DNA of 55,962 bases from Deltaproteobacteria bacterium (lineage in GTDB: Bacteria > Desulfobacterota > Syntrophobacteria > BM002), in the NCBI GenBank assembly GCA_020353155.1, contig CP070689.1, positions 2,752,082 to 2,808,043 on the forward strand, read 5' to 3'. The position numbers and the translations under genes were made by a program. Below, piece by piece: positions 8,663 to 17,728 of the stretch. The notes beneath the pieces are model-generated. The model worked only from the letters and a program-made list of their open reading frames with translations. It searched no databases and had not been told where the DNA came from. Each line of letters begins with the position of its first letter. Within the stretch, counting starts at the first letter, position 1.

Positions 8663-8944
8663 TTACTTTACTTGGAATCGCTCCCGCACCTCAGTTCCCG
8701 AGATACCCTGGATGGAGATGGACTTGGTTTTAGATGTGGCGCCCGATATGAGTGACAATTGACTCTGAGGAATCTTGAGTTGTTTCGCAAGAAATTTGAG
8801 CAAATGTTTATTCGCCGCCCCCGCCACTGGAGCTGCAGTTATGCGTACTTTGAGGGAGTCCCCGTAGGGGCCCACCACCTCATCCCGAGATGCCCGGGTT
8901 TGAACCTGCACCTTGATGACTACCCCAGCTTCATTCTCACTCAT
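8663..8944 (-). CDS. DUF167/YggU family protein
   Basis: 93 aa from the ATG at 8944 (a GTG at 8956 would add four residues). The sequence VIKVQVQTRASRDEVVGPYGDSLKVRITAAPVAGAANKHLLKFLAKQLKIPQSQLSLISGATSKTKSI is a clear DUF167/YggU protein: the KVxxRA opening, the APPVxGxAN-like APVAGAANKHL motif and the LxSGxxSRxK-like motif. Biochemical function is unknown. In many proteobacteria it lies in the proC-yggT-yggU neighbourhood, as here, though repeat-filled spacers separate it from panC. Confidence 0.9.
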   Translation of the reverse strand: MSENEAGVVIKVQVQTRASRDEVVGPYGDSLKVRITAAPVAGAANKHLLKFLAKQLKIPQSQLSLISGATSKTKSISIQGISGTEVRERFQVK

Positions 8945-8999
8945 ATAGGCTGACACGGTCGATTCCGGTTAGTTTTTTATGGGTAAAGAGCGTAAGGAT

Positions 9000-9205
9000 C
9001 TTTACCACTAGGCACTGAGTACTTTGTTGACCTCTGATTGCGGATTTTGGATTGCGGATTGCGGATTTAAAAGCAAGAAGCCAGGAGTCAGAATCCAGAA
9101 TTCAGGAAAAGAACAATCAAGATTGATTTCCTCTCAAGTACCTCCTGTCCTCTGTCGTCTGACCTCTGACGTCTGACTGCTGTCCGCTGCCTGCTGCCAG
9201 CTGAT
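9000..9205. repeat. Degenerate word repeats between panC and DUF167
   Basis: The spacer combines CACTAGGCACTGAGTACT (9004-9021), GGATTTTGGATTGCGGATTGCGGATTT words (9041-9066), CCAGGAGTCAGAATCCAGAATTCAGG (9081-9106) and TCTGTCGTCTGACCTCTGACGTCTGACTGCTGTCCGCTG words (9150-9190). No coding frame of interest. Confidence 0.6.
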
Positions 9206-9213
9206 AGCTTTCT

Positions 9214-10062
9214 CTAGCCGGGCCACAACCGCATATTGTCAATCAATCTTGCTTTACCGACAAAAACAGCCATAGCCATAACCGCCATAGGTGTCACTTC
9301 GGCTATATCGGCCATGGTATCCTCGTCCACCACATGTACATACTGAATTTTACAGTGCGGCTCAGCTTCTATTATCGCCTTAGCTCTGTCTATAAGCACC
9401 TCCACTCGACGCTCGCCCTCTTTAACCATCTCACGGACGGCAAGGAGTGAACGGTAGAGAGAAAGAGCCGATTGTCTTTCCTCTTTGGAAAGATAGGTGT
9501 TGCGGCTGCTCATGGCCAAGCCATCAGACTCACGCACAGTGGGGTGAGGTATTATCTCCACTCCCAGATTAAGGTCTTTACTGAGCCTCTTGACCACCAC
9601 AAGTTGTTGGAAGTCCTTTTCTCCCATCACGGCTAGATGGGGGTGAATTGCACAAAACAGCTTGGTGACAACCAGGGCAACACCATCAAAATGACCCGGC
9701 CGGTGAAGACCGCAAAGATTCTGGGTAACACGGTCCACTAACACACGGGTCTGAAATCCAGCTGGATACATCTCTTCAACTTCTGGAGCAAAGATGGCGT
9801 GCACCCCCAACTCACGGCAGAGATCGAGGTCCCGCTCAAAATCGCGGGGATACTGGTCAAGATCTTCACCCGGGCTGAACTGAGTTGGGTTAACAAATAT
9901 GCTTACAACTACCTGGTCTGCCCTGCGCAAGGCCTCTTCCACCAGGGCGAGGTGTCCCCGGTGCAGATACCCCATGGTAGGGACAAAACCGACGGTTTGT
10001 TTTTTGCGGTAGCATTCATCTCGCCACCTGGACATCTCAGCATTAGTCCGCAGTATTTCCAT
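9214..10062 (-). CDS. panC: Pantothenate synthetase PanC
   Basis: 282 aa, family length. It joins pantoate and beta-alanine with ATP to give pantothenate, the step before coenzyme A synthesis. Motifs: GFVPTMGYLHRGHLALVEEA (25-44; the HxGH nucleotidyl-transferase signature), VVSIFVNPTQFSPGEDLDQYPR, GQ-loop-like region FDGVALVVTKLF, GEKDFQQLVVV and the MSSRNTYLS motif. panB and panD are not in the window. It is followed on the same strand by DUF167. Confidence 0.97.
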   Translation of the reverse strand: MEILRTNAEMSRWRDECYRKKQTVGFVPTMGYLHRGHLALVEEALRRADQVVVSIFVNPTQFSPGEDLDQYPRDFERDLDLCRELGVHAIFAPEVEEMYPAGFQTRVLVDRVTQNLCGLHRPGHFDGVALVVTKLFCAIHPHLAVMGEKDFQQLVVVKRLSKDLNLGVEIIPHPTVRESDGLAMSSRNTYLSKEERQSALSLYRSLLAVREMVKEGERRVEVLIDRAKAIIEAEPHCKIQYVHVVDEDTMADIAEVTPMAVMAMAVFVGKARLIDNMRLWPG

Positions 10063-10208
10063 CAGACGGGACTCCTTGTTCGTGAGGCCAGCCCTTTGAA
10101 GTTGGAGAAAAAGACAAGCCGGTAATATGAACAGAAAGGCATACTTTAGAAGATGGGGAGAAAAACCTGATCTTTTTGGTTTAGAGGGAAGACAACTGAA
10201 TAACTACA

Positions 10209-10712
10209 TTATGGTTTGGTAAAGAATTTCAACTTGCTTTCCAGACCTTCCGCCTCGGCCTCCTCCTCTTTCTGCATGTCGAGCATTTTCTGGTATGTCT
10301 CGATGGTGGCGCGTAGTTTTAATTCAAACTGGGTCCGTTGCCTCTTGAGTTCGGCTATGTCCTCGTGAATCTGGGCTAGCCGGTTATGGGCATTGTTCAG
10401 TATGCGTTCCGCCTTAACCTCGGCTTCGGATACCAGAAGCTTTGACTCCTTCTGGGCGTTAACCTTCATCTGCTCCACAGTCTTCTGCGCGCTAATGAGA
10501 GTGTTTTTTAGAGTCTGTTCCCGCTCACGATGTTCACCAAGTTGCCTTTCCCTTTCCTCGAGGTCCTGCTTTAACTCATCGATTTCTTTGAGCAGGCCAC
10601 TAAGTTGATCTGCAACTTTTTGCAGGAAGGACTCAACCTCCTTAGCATCCAAACCCCGAAAGAGCTTGAGGCGAAACTGTTTTTGCTGAATCTCAAGAGG
10701 GCTCAATAACAT
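10209..10712 (-). CDS. divIVA: DivIVA domain protein
   Basis: 167 aa from the ATG at 10712, which has a good AGAGGAG Shine-Dalgarno; an upstream frame extension to 10739 lacks one. The N-terminus (LLSPLEIQQKQFRLKLFRGLDAKEVESFLQKVADQL) is the DivIVA membrane-curvature-binding domain with the conserved F-RGLDxxEVxxFL signature. The rest (about 40-145) is a continuous coiled coil. DivIVA proteins mark poles or septa and recruit partners. It follows yggT closely (51 bp), as in many bacteria. Confidence 0.9.
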   Translation of the reverse strand: MLLSPLEIQQKQFRLKLFRGLDAKEVESFLQKVADQLSGLLKEIDELKQDLEERERQLGEHREREQTLKNTLISAQKTVEQMKVNAQKESKLLVSEAEVKAERILNNAHNRLAQIHEDIAELKRQRTQFELKLRATIETYQKMLDMQKEEEAEAEGLESKLKFFTKP

Positions 10713-10763
10713 TGTTTTCTCCTCTGTTCGTGCCATCAAGAATATCCTCCACTAACCGTCAGG

Positions 10764-11066
10764 TCAGTGGACAAATTGTCTAGCGAGATCGTGAAGTGAA
10801 GCGACCAGAAATCTCTGCAAAAATATGATGGCCAAAATTACCAGTATGGGCGAAAAATCAATACCTCCAAAAGACAGGGGCAGACGCCGTCTTATAGCTA
10901 GTAAAACTGGATCGGTAACGCTGTAAAGAAAACGGACAATTGGATTGTACGGATCCGGATTGACCCATGATATAACCGCTCTGGCAATGATAATCCACAT
11001 ATAGAGAGTGAGAACATAGTAAATAACCGTCGCCAGGGCTTCCAACAGATTGCCCACAACAAACAT
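10764..11066 (-). CDS. YggT family integral membrane protein
   Basis: 100 aa with two hydrophobic segments (about 8-30 and 68-92) flanking a conserved loop: IIARAVISWVNPDPYNPIVRFLYSVTDPVLLAIRRRLP, diagnostic of YggT. These proteins are linked to division-site function or turgor response; the precise role is unknown. It is transcribed toward divIVA and divergent from proC, the usual partner. Confidence 0.92.
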   Translation of the reverse strand: MFVVGNLLEALATVIYYVLTLYMWIIIARAVISWVNPDPYNPIVRFLYSVTDPVLLAIRRRLPLSFGGIDFSPILVILAIIFLQRFLVASLHDLARQFVH

Positions 11067-11264
11067 CCATATTTCCTTTCCGCCTACCCTTTTGCCAAGG
11101 CAACATTATCTTGATTTCCTCACCCTGTCAAGAAAAATCCCTTATTTTCAAGAAGATAAACCTTTGATCTATCTCCGACCTATGCGGACGCATTGACATT
11201 TCTGCAACCTTCTTTGATAATGGCCAGCGTGTCTTTGTCTGGGTGTCCATCCGGAAACACAATA

Positions 11265-11295
11265 ATCTCCTCCCCCGTGACGGGGGAGGATTAAG
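11265..11295. repeat. CCTCCCCCG/CGGGGGAGG palindrome
   Basis: A 9-bp perfect stem (11269-11277 with 11281-11289) with a TGA loop, flanked by AATAATCT and ATTAAGG. The core and flanks resemble the hairpin at 7304-7334, which suggests a small dispersed palindromic repeat rather than a gene-specific terminator. Confidence 0.55.
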
Positions 11296-11426
11296 GTGGG
11301 GGCTTCCAGATGAGCACTATTATCAAGCGGTAACCTCCGCATCAGTTACATAGCAAATCTCGTACCTGAAACTTGTGTTACTTTAACTTTAGCTGTGATT
11401 TTACTGACTATACCAGGGAGATAATT

Positions 11427-12242
11427 ATGGTTGCCTCCAAGAAAATAGGTCTTGTCGGCGGAGGAAATATGGGTGAGGCCCTTATCAAAGGGCTATTGCA
11501 GTCCGGTCAGTTTGACACTAGCCGGATAACGGTAAGTGACATCAGCCGGGATCGCCTCAACTATATTCAGGAAACCTACCAGTTGTCGACTTTTAGCGAC
11601 AATGGCAAGGTGGCCCGCGGTTCGGATGTAATCATCCTCGCTGTCAAACCACAGCAGATGGGGGATGTACTGGCCGAAATAAAGGCACAGGTCGAACACC
11701 TGCCCTTGGTAATTTCTATTGCCGCTGGGGTGACCATTGCTACTATTGAGCAAGGACTCGGTAAAGGGGTGCCTGTGGTCAGGGTCATGCCCAATACTCC
11801 TGCCCTGGTCTTGACCGGCGCCACTGCCATTGCCGGGGGATCTCATGCAAATAGCGATCATATCGCCATGGCCAGAGTGCTTTTCGAATCAGTTGGCCTG
11901 GTAGTCGAAGTGGAAGAAGCCCATATGGACGCGGTCACAGGATTGAGCGGCAGCGGTCCCGCCTATGTTTACCTGTTCATGGAGGCTCTAACTGATGCTG
12001 GTGTTTTGATGGGTTTATCTCGCCCGATTGCCCGGGATTTGGCGGTGCAAACCACAATGGGTGCTGCGAAACTTGCGGCCCATAGTGACAGCCACCTCGC
12101 CGCCCTCAAAGACCAGATTACCTCACCGGGTGGTACAACCATTCACGGCTTGGCTGTGTTGGAAAGTGGTGGAATGAGGGGATTGCTCATGGAAGCAGTG
12201 GCTGAGGCCACTCAGCGATCCAGGGAACTGGGGAAGAAGTAA
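11427..12242 (+). CDS. proC: Pyrroline-5-carboxylate reductase ProC
   Basis: 271 aa from the ATG at 11427, which has CAGGGAG six bases upstream; an 18-residue extension to 11373 looks non-coding. Reduces pyrroline-5-carboxylate to proline with NAD(P)H. Motifs: Rossmann GLVGGGNMGEALIKGLL (7-23), AVKPQQM, VRVMPNTPAL, and the C-terminal family signature with AVTGLSGSGPAYVYLFMEALTDAGVLMGL and SPGGTTIHGLAVLE. Divergent from the yggT-divIVA-panC strand. Confidence 0.97.
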   Translation: MVASKKIGLVGGGNMGEALIKGLLQSGQFDTSRITVSDISRDRLNYIQETYQLSTFSDNGKVARGSDVIILAVKPQQMGDVLAEIKAQVEHLPLVISIAAGVTIATIEQGLGKGVPVVRVMPNTPALVLTGATAIAGGSHANSDHIAMARVLFESVGLVVEVEEAHMDAVTGLSGSGPAYVYLFMEALTDAGVLMGLSRPIARDLAVQTTMGAAKLAAHSDSHLAALKDQITSPGGTTIHGLAVLESGGMRGLLMEAVAEATQRSRELGKK

Positions 12243-12266
12243 GTTCGGCGCAAAGCGCTATGCGAA

Positions 12267-13103
12267 CTAGGTCGGTTCGACTTCCATACTCATGTCAACC
12301 GCTCGGGCTGAATGGGTTAGAGCTCCAACTGATATCAAGTCAACTCCTGTTGCAGCAATCTCGCCAACGTTTGCCAGGGTAATTCCGCCGGAAGCCTCGA
12401 GGGGAATCTTCCCTTTGGTACGCCGCACTGCTTCGGCCATGGTTTCCAAGTCCATGTTGTCCAACATCACAGCATGAGCACCGGCAGCAATTGCTTCGGC
12501 AAGCTGATCCAGGGTTTCCACCTCCACCTCCACCCTTAGACTATGAGCCTTGCTATCCACTGCCGCCCGAACAGCTTTTTGGATGGATCCTGCTGCCGCA
12601 ATGTGATTGTCTTTGATCAGCACGCCATCGTAGAGTCCAAAGCGGTGGTTGTAGCCACCCCCGACGCGAACCGCAGCCTTTTCCAAGAAACGGTATCCTG
12701 GGGTAGTCTTGCGGGTGTCCAAAATACGGGCTCGGGCCCCCTCCACCTTGTCCACAAAAGCCCTGGTGAGAGTGGCGACACCTGAAAGTCTCTGGAGGAA
12801 ATTAAGGGCTGTCCGCTCCGCCTTGAGGATGGCTGCCAGGTCCCCCGTCACCTCTAAAAGCAGATCCCCCTCAATAGCACGGTGCCCGTCCTTGAGGGGA
12901 AGATGAACCTTCAACTCACTATCAACAGTCCAAAATACCTGTCTTGCCACATCAATGCCCGCAAGTACCAGCGGCTCTTTGGCTACGATTCGCCCCTTTC
13001 CCTGAGCCCCTGGTGGGACTGTGCAAGAAGTGGTTACATCACCACTTCCTATGTCCTCCTCCAGTGCCGTACGGATAAGTATTTCTAAATCGGCAGACAA
13101 CAA
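12267..13103 (-). CDS. nadC: Nicotinate-nucleotide pyrophosphorylase (carboxylating) NadC
   Basis: 278 aa. Converts quinolinate and PRPP to nicotinate mononucleotide in de novo NAD synthesis. Motifs: EDIGSGDVTT (14-23), ERTALNFLQRLSGVAT, DTRKTTPGYRFLEKAAVRVGGGYNHRFGLYDGVLIKDNH, EVEVETLDQ, VMLDNMD and LEASGGITLANV, all diagnostic. The start lies only 3 bp after the valS stop, so the two are co-transcribed and probably translationally coupled. nadA and nadB are not in the window. Confidence 0.97.
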   Translation of the reverse strand: MLSADLEILIRTALEEDIGSGDVTTSCTVPPGAQGKGRIVAKEPLVLAGIDVARQVFWTVDSELKVHLPLKDGHRAIEGDLLLEVTGDLAAILKAERTALNFLQRLSGVATLTRAFVDKVEGARARILDTRKTTPGYRFLEKAAVRVGGGYNHRFGLYDGVLIKDNHIAAAGSIQKAVRAAVDSKAHSLRVEVEVETLDQLAEAIAAGAHAVMLDNMDLETMAEAVRRTKGKIPLEASGGITLANVGEIAATGVDLISVGALTHSARAVDMSMEVEPT

Positions 13104-13106
13104 GCT

Positions 13107-15761
13107 TCAGCCCCCTTTGCTGATCTTCCTGAGTCTTTCAAATTGCCTTTGGAGCTTATTTAGTTTGTCACCCAACCGCTCGAATTTGTCTCGCTCCTTT
13201 GTCACAACACCTTCAGGTGCTCGGTTGAGGAACTCCTTGTTGGCCAGTTTTTTTCTGGACCTGGCCAATTCAGGCTCCAACTTACTGATTTCCTTTTGCA
13301 GTCGGTGGCTCTCTTCCTCGAAGTCAAGGACCCCCTCGAGGGGTACAAACAACTCAAGCTCTCGCACCACGGCTGACGCCGCCACCCTCGGCCGTTTACC
13401 ATCCCTGTGCATCTCCAGGTTTGAGAGCCGTGCTAGATCCTCTATGTAATGACCATGCATCTCCACAACATCGGTAAGATTATCTGGGCCAAAAATTACT
13501 GCATCTACCTGAGCGGCCGGGGCTATATTCATCTCTCCGCGGATGTTTCGGATGGCTGTGGTCACATCCATTACGACTCCCATCTGCTCCTCAGCCTGAA
13601 GATCCACTAGGGACTCTTCCGACTTAGGAAAATCTGCCACCATAATGCTGCCTTCAGTGTTGGGCAGGTGATCCCATAACTCCTCAGTAACGTAGGGCAT
13701 AAAAGGGTGGAGCAGCCGCAAAATGGAAGAAAGCCCATAGAGGAGAAATTGTTGGGTTTCCTCACGCTCCTTCTGGTTGTCGCCGTAAAGTACGGGCTTG
13801 ATCATTTCAAGGTACCAATCACAGAACTCGTGCCAGGTGAACTGGTAGGCCACACTGGCAGCCTCATTGAAATAATAAGAGTCCAGTGCCTCACTGACTT
13901 TACGGAAGATTTCCTGCAGCCGACTGAGCACCCAGCGGTCCGCCAGCCTTTTTGGCTTGGGTAACACCCCGACGGCTTTCACTCCCTCTAAATTCATGAG
14001 GGTGAAACGGCTGGCATTCCAGATTTTATTGACAAAATGTCTGTATCCCTCAATCCTTTCTTCGGAAAGACGTATGTCTCTTCCCTGGGCTGCAAAGGCG
14101 GCCAGAGTGAAGCGAAAGGCGTCAGTGCCGTAGCGGTCCATGATCACCAGTGGGTCGATAACATTCCCCTTGGACTTGCTCATTTTCATACCCTCCGCGT
14201 CGCGCACAAGGGCGTGGATGTAGACGTCACGAAATGGTACGTCTTTCATGAAATGCAAGCCCATCATCATCATTCGTGCCACCCAGAAAAAAAGAATGTC
14301 GAAACCAGTTACCAAAGCCGAAGTAGGGTAAAATTTCTTTAGCTCAGGGGTTTTATCCGGCCACCCCATAGTGGAGAAGGGCCAGAGGGCGGAACTGAAC
14401 CATGTATCCAGTACATCACTTTCTTGCACCAAGTTGTCGCTGTTACAACGGCTGCACTGTTGTGGCTTCTCCATGGCAACAAGGACTTCGCCGCAATCCT
14501 CGCAATACCATGCAGGAATGCGATGTCCCCACCAGATTTGTCTTGATATGCACCAGTCTTCTATGTTTTCCAGCCAGTCGAAGTAGTTCTTCTCCCACAT
14601 TTCAGGAATTATGCGGGTTTTTCCTTCCCGGACTGCTGCCATGGAAACTTCGGCCATCTGCTTGACCGCTACAAACCATTGCTCAGAAAGGGTTGGCTCG
14701 ATGATTGTCTTACAGCGATAACAGTGTCCCACCCGATGTTGATAGTCCTCAATCTTTAGCAAAAACCCGCCTTCCTTGAGGTCAGCAACTATCTTTTCAC
14801 GACAGTCATCGCGATTTAGCCCCTCGTAAGGACCGGCCTCCTCGTTCATCACACCCTGATCATCCATCACCCTCAGCGCTGGTAGCCCGTGCCTTTGACC
14901 GATTTCGAAATCGTACGGGTCATGGGCTGGAGTTACCTTAAGGGTGCCGGAGCCGAAATCCATCTCAACATATTCGTCAGCTACTACGGGCAATTCCCGA
15001 TTCAGCAGGGGTAGTATTAATGTCTTTCCCACGAACTCCCGGTAGCGTTTATCCTGCGGGTGCACTGCCACACCGGTATCACCCAGCATGGTCTCCGGAC
15101 GGGTGGTAACTACTACCAAACCATCACTACCATCCGGGGAAGGATAGCGGATATGGTATAGTCGGCCAGCTCTTTCTTCAGCCTCCACTTCCAGGTTGGC
15201 CAGTGCGGTTATGCAGCGTGGGCACCAGTTGATAATTCGTTGGCCTCGATAAATCAGTCCCTCGTGGTAGAGGGAAACGAAAACCAAACGCACGGCTTTA
15301 GAAAGACCTTCATCCATGGTGAAACGCTCTCTACTCCAATCGCAACTGGCACCCAGTCTCTTGAGTTGATTGATTATTTTGCCACCGTAAAGCTCACGCC
15401 ATTCCCACACTCTTTCTATGAACTTCTCTCTTCCTATCTCGTGCCTATCCAACCCTTCTTCTGCCAACTGGCGCTCCACTACATTTTGGGTGGCAATGCC
15501 AGCGTGGTCCGTACCCGGCATCCAGAGAACATTGTCTCCGCGCATCCTCCTGTAACGGCAAAGAATATCCTGGAGTGTGTTATTTAGGGCATGACCCATG
15601 TGCAAGTCACCTGTCACATTGGGTGGAGGGATCACAATGGAATAAGCCGGGGCATCACTAGTTTCCTCAGCCCGAAACAGACCTTGCTCCTCCCAAAATC
15701 GGTACCATTTCTCCTCCACTTCTGCAGGCTCATATGCTTTGGGTAGCATGGTGTTCTTCAT
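13107..15761 (-). CDS. valS: Valyl-tRNA synthetase
   Basis: 884 aa, class I synthetase. HIGH-type motif PPPNVTGDLHMGHALN (about 47-62) and KMSKSKGN (about 526-533). The CP1 editing domain, with TTRPETMLGDTGVAVHP, removes mischarged threonine. A DWCISRQIWWGHRIPAWYC stretch and a zinc-binding CEDCGEV...CSRCNSDN are visible. The C-terminal coiled-coil arm (ELFVPLEGVLDFEEESHRLQKEISKLE) is present. It heads a unit with nadC. Confidence 0.98.
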   Translation of the reverse strand: MKNTMLPKAYEPAEVEEKWYRFWEEQGLFRAEETSDAPAYSIVIPPPNVTGDLHMGHALNNTLQDILCRYRRMRGDNVLWMPGTDHAGIATQNVVERQLAEEGLDRHEIGREKFIERVWEWRELYGGKIINQLKRLGASCDWSRERFTMDEGLSKAVRLVFVSLYHEGLIYRGQRIINWCPRCITALANLEVEAEERAGRLYHIRYPSPDGSDGLVVVTTRPETMLGDTGVAVHPQDKRYREFVGKTLILPLLNRELPVVADEYVEMDFGSGTLKVTPAHDPYDFEIGQRHGLPALRVMDDQGVMNEEAGPYEGLNRDDCREKIVADLKEGGFLLKIEDYQHRVGHCYRCKTIIEPTLSEQWFVAVKQMAEVSMAAVREGKTRIIPEMWEKNYFDWLENIEDWCISRQIWWGHRIPAWYCEDCGEVLVAMEKPQQCSRCNSDNLVQESDVLDTWFSSALWPFSTMGWPDKTPELKKFYPTSALVTGFDILFFWVARMMMMGLHFMKDVPFRDVYIHALVRDAEGMKMSKSKGNVIDPLVIMDRYGTDAFRFTLAAFAAQGRDIRLSEERIEGYRHFVNKIWNASRFTLMNLEGVKAVGVLPKPKRLADRWVLSRLQEIFRKVSEALDSYYFNEAASVAYQFTWHEFCDWYLEMIKPVLYGDNQKEREETQQFLLYGLSSILRLLHPFMPYVTEELWDHLPNTEGSIMVADFPKSEESLVDLQAEEQMGVVMDVTTAIRNIRGEMNIAPAAQVDAVIFGPDNLTDVVEMHGHYIEDLARLSNLEMHRDGKRPRVAASAVVRELELFVPLEGVLDFEEESHRLQKEISKLEPELARSRKKLANKEFLNRAPEGVVTKERDKFERLGDKLNKLQRQFERLRKISKGG

Positions 15762-15769
15762 AACCTTAT

Positions 15770-16050
15770 TCCTTTTGGCATCTCCGTTGTCCGTGGTCAG
15801 CGGGAAGTTTATTTTTGTCTGGCAATCATAAGCCGAAGTGCGCAGTAACCAAATTGAGGAATTGGGGAATTAAAGAATTAAAAGATTAGGCTTCGTTCTT
15901 TTTCAATCCCATAATCCCTAAATCGCACAATTTCTTAATCCCTAAATTTCCTAATCCCTCAATCCCTGAATACTATCTTTTACCACGGACAATGGGCAAC
16001 GGACAACTGACGTCTAGCCCGAGCATGTCATGAAATGTTCGGGCCAAGGC
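15770..16050. repeat. Word-repeat spacer and a REP-like hairpin upstream of valS
   Basis: No gene seen. Three repeat types are packed here: GTTGTCCGTGGTC (15786-15798), echoed in inverted form at 15975-16005 (CACGGACAATGG / ACGGACAACTGAC); A/T-rich GAATTAAAGAATTAAAAGATT with complementary AATCCCTAAATC words (15862-15970); and a hairpin GCCCGA-CAT...ATG-TCGGGC (16016-16045) that is a variant of the ATTCATGAAATATCCGGGTTA repeat found at five other places. Confidence 0.55.
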
Positions 16051-16114
16051 AAAAGAAAATGGGGATTATGCTGATAACCCCCATTCGCAACCCGCCAGTA
16101 ATCGCGGGATATGA

Positions 16115-17458
16115 TCAATCTCCTGATTCGAGAGAACTCTTAATTTTTTCAATCTCCTGGGCAACCAAACGCTCAACAATTAAAGGCAATTGCTCTTCCA
16201 CAAGACGGGTCACTACCTCTTCAACCTGACCGCTAACCAGCGCTGCCAACTCCTCGGCTGCTGCCGGGGCAATTTCCTCAGGAATATCCATTTGGCTAAC
16301 CTCTTCTGACTCCTCTTCGAAGTCGGTTCCCTCGCCCTCGGGCTCTTCCTCTACGGCCAGAGCCGATGCGTCTGCCACTGTCTCGTCGATAACGCTGTCT
16401 AGTTCCGCTTCAAAGTCGGCAACCTCGCCCTCGGGCTTTTCCTCTACGGCCACAGCAGATGCATCTGCCACTTTCTCATCGATAACACTGTCAAATTCAG
16501 CTTCAAAATCGGTAACGACCTCATCAGAAACTTCCTCTTCAACAACAGGAGCCCATTCAGGAGTATCTGCTTCCTCAGCTACAACCTCCTCCTCCGTCTC
16601 GAGATCAGCGAAAAGATCCTCGGGTAACTCTTCCTCTAATACGGCAGCCGGCTCAGAAACATCTGGTTCCTCGGCAACAGCCCCCGCCTCTATCTCGAGA
16701 TCAGCAAAAAGATCCTCGGGTAGTTCTTCCTCTGATACGGCAGCCGGCTCAGAAACATCTGGTTCCTCGGCAACAACCTCCGGTTCCATTCCCAGATCAG
16801 AGAAAAGATCCTCGGGTAACTCTTCCTCTTCAACAGCAGGAGCCGGCTCGGAAACATCCGTTTCCTCAGCAACAGCCTCCGCCTCCATCTCAAGATCAGC
16901 AAATAGATCCTCAGGCAACTCTTCCTCTGAGAGTGAAGCGGGCTCATCAGCAGTGGTTTCTTCACCTTCAGCCGGAGAGCCCGTGGCCTCCTCCAAAAGC
17001 TTAGCAACTTCACTTTCGTGGGAGGCAAAGAGTTCGGCGAGAGCCTCGTCGGTAACAAGGTCGTCTTCTGCTATCCCCACATCCTTTTCTGCTGCAGCGG
17101 CTTCGCCAGTCTCATCCTCACCTTCGAAGACCTCTCCAAGCTCGCTTTCTATTTCATCCGAAGAATCGGCCTTGCTTACTTCCTCTTCTTCAAACGTTTC
17201 AATTCCTGAGTCTACTGTGGAATCATCCTCCCCTAATTCCATTTCCACATCGAAATCTTCAAAGGAAAGCTCCTCGTCCTCATCCAAGATTTCGTCCTCA
17301 GGAGAAGAATCATCGGATCCCGCACCTTCTCCTTCTACCGGATCGACCAGGTCGATGATCTCATCGTCAAGATCATCCAATTGGAAATCAAGGTCCTCTT
17401 CGGTTGTCTCTTGACTTTCTCTGTCCTTTGACTCTTGATCGTTTGAATGCTGGCTCAT
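16115..17458 (-). CDS. Acidic repeat protein with C-terminal amphipathic helices (PopZ-like organisation)
   Basis: 447 aa, extremely rich in Glu and Asp. Four copies of LPEDLF[AS]DL start at residues 181, 214, 246 and 278, spaced 32-33 residues and linked by VAEE-x-DVSEP words. A second repeat, DFEAE[FL]DSVIDE-VADASA, occurs twice (317-335 and 348-366). The C-terminus (about 395-442, AAEELAALVSGQVEEVVTRLVEEQLPLIVERLVAQEIEKIK) is predicted helical and amphipathic. I do not recognise a named family. A long acidic disordered region followed by short C-terminal multimerisation helices is how PopZ-type polar scaffolds are built, and some deltaproteobacterial response-regulator-like proteins share a similar C-terminal helix; this is analogy only. 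Confidence 0.8.
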   Translation of the reverse strand: MSQHSNDQESKDRESQETTEEDLDFQLDDLDDEIIDLVDPVEGEGAGSDDSSPEDEILDEDEELSFEDFDVEMELGEDDSTVDSGIETFEEEEVSKADSSDEIESELGEVFEGEDETGEAAAAEKDVGIAEDDLVTDEALAELFASHESEVAKLLEEATGSPAEGEETTADEPASLSEEELPEDLFADLEMEAEAVAEETDVSEPAPAVEEEELPEDLFSDLGMEPEVVAEEPDVSEPAAVSEEELPEDLFADLEIEAGAVAEEPDVSEPAAVLEEELPEDLFADLETEEEVVAEEADTPEWAPVVEEEVSDEVVTDFEAEFDSVIDEKVADASAVAVEEKPEGEVADFEAELDSVIDETVADASALAVEEEPEGEGTDFEEESEEVSQMDIPEEIAPAAAEELAALVSGQVEEVVTRLVEEQLPLIVERLVAQEIEKIKSSLESGD

Positions 17459-17639
17459 GGCTCCGATTTCCGAGTTAATTAGATATCTTAGTTAGTTATA
17501 AAACCGCCCTACGAATAGCACATGCCTTCAGACACTGTCAAGCGATTTTACTTCACGGCTAAATCTCCGTTTACAAAGCCACAACCATTGGTTAAACTCA
17601 GACGCGTTTTAGCTCCAATTTCTTATCAGTAAAAGAGAT

Positions 17640-17695
17640 TAGGGAAGTATTGGAGTATTAGTCACTCCAATACTCCAGTACTCCAACTCATAGCA
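17640..17695. repeat. CTCCAATACTCCAGTACTCCA word repeat
   Basis: GGAGTATT (17651) and three variants of ACTCCA(A/G)T (17666-17690) form direct and inverted copies in the spacer between the acidic repeat protein and the divergent permease. Nothing else is evident in 17459-17728. Confidence 0.5.
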
Positions 17696-17728
17696 TTTGG
17701 TAGAAGGACGCATTGAGATACTCTCGCC

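Noticed and set aside
8482..8733. 83-codon plus-strand frame after mreB
   Set aside because: Encoded by word repeats and by the antisense of DUF167.
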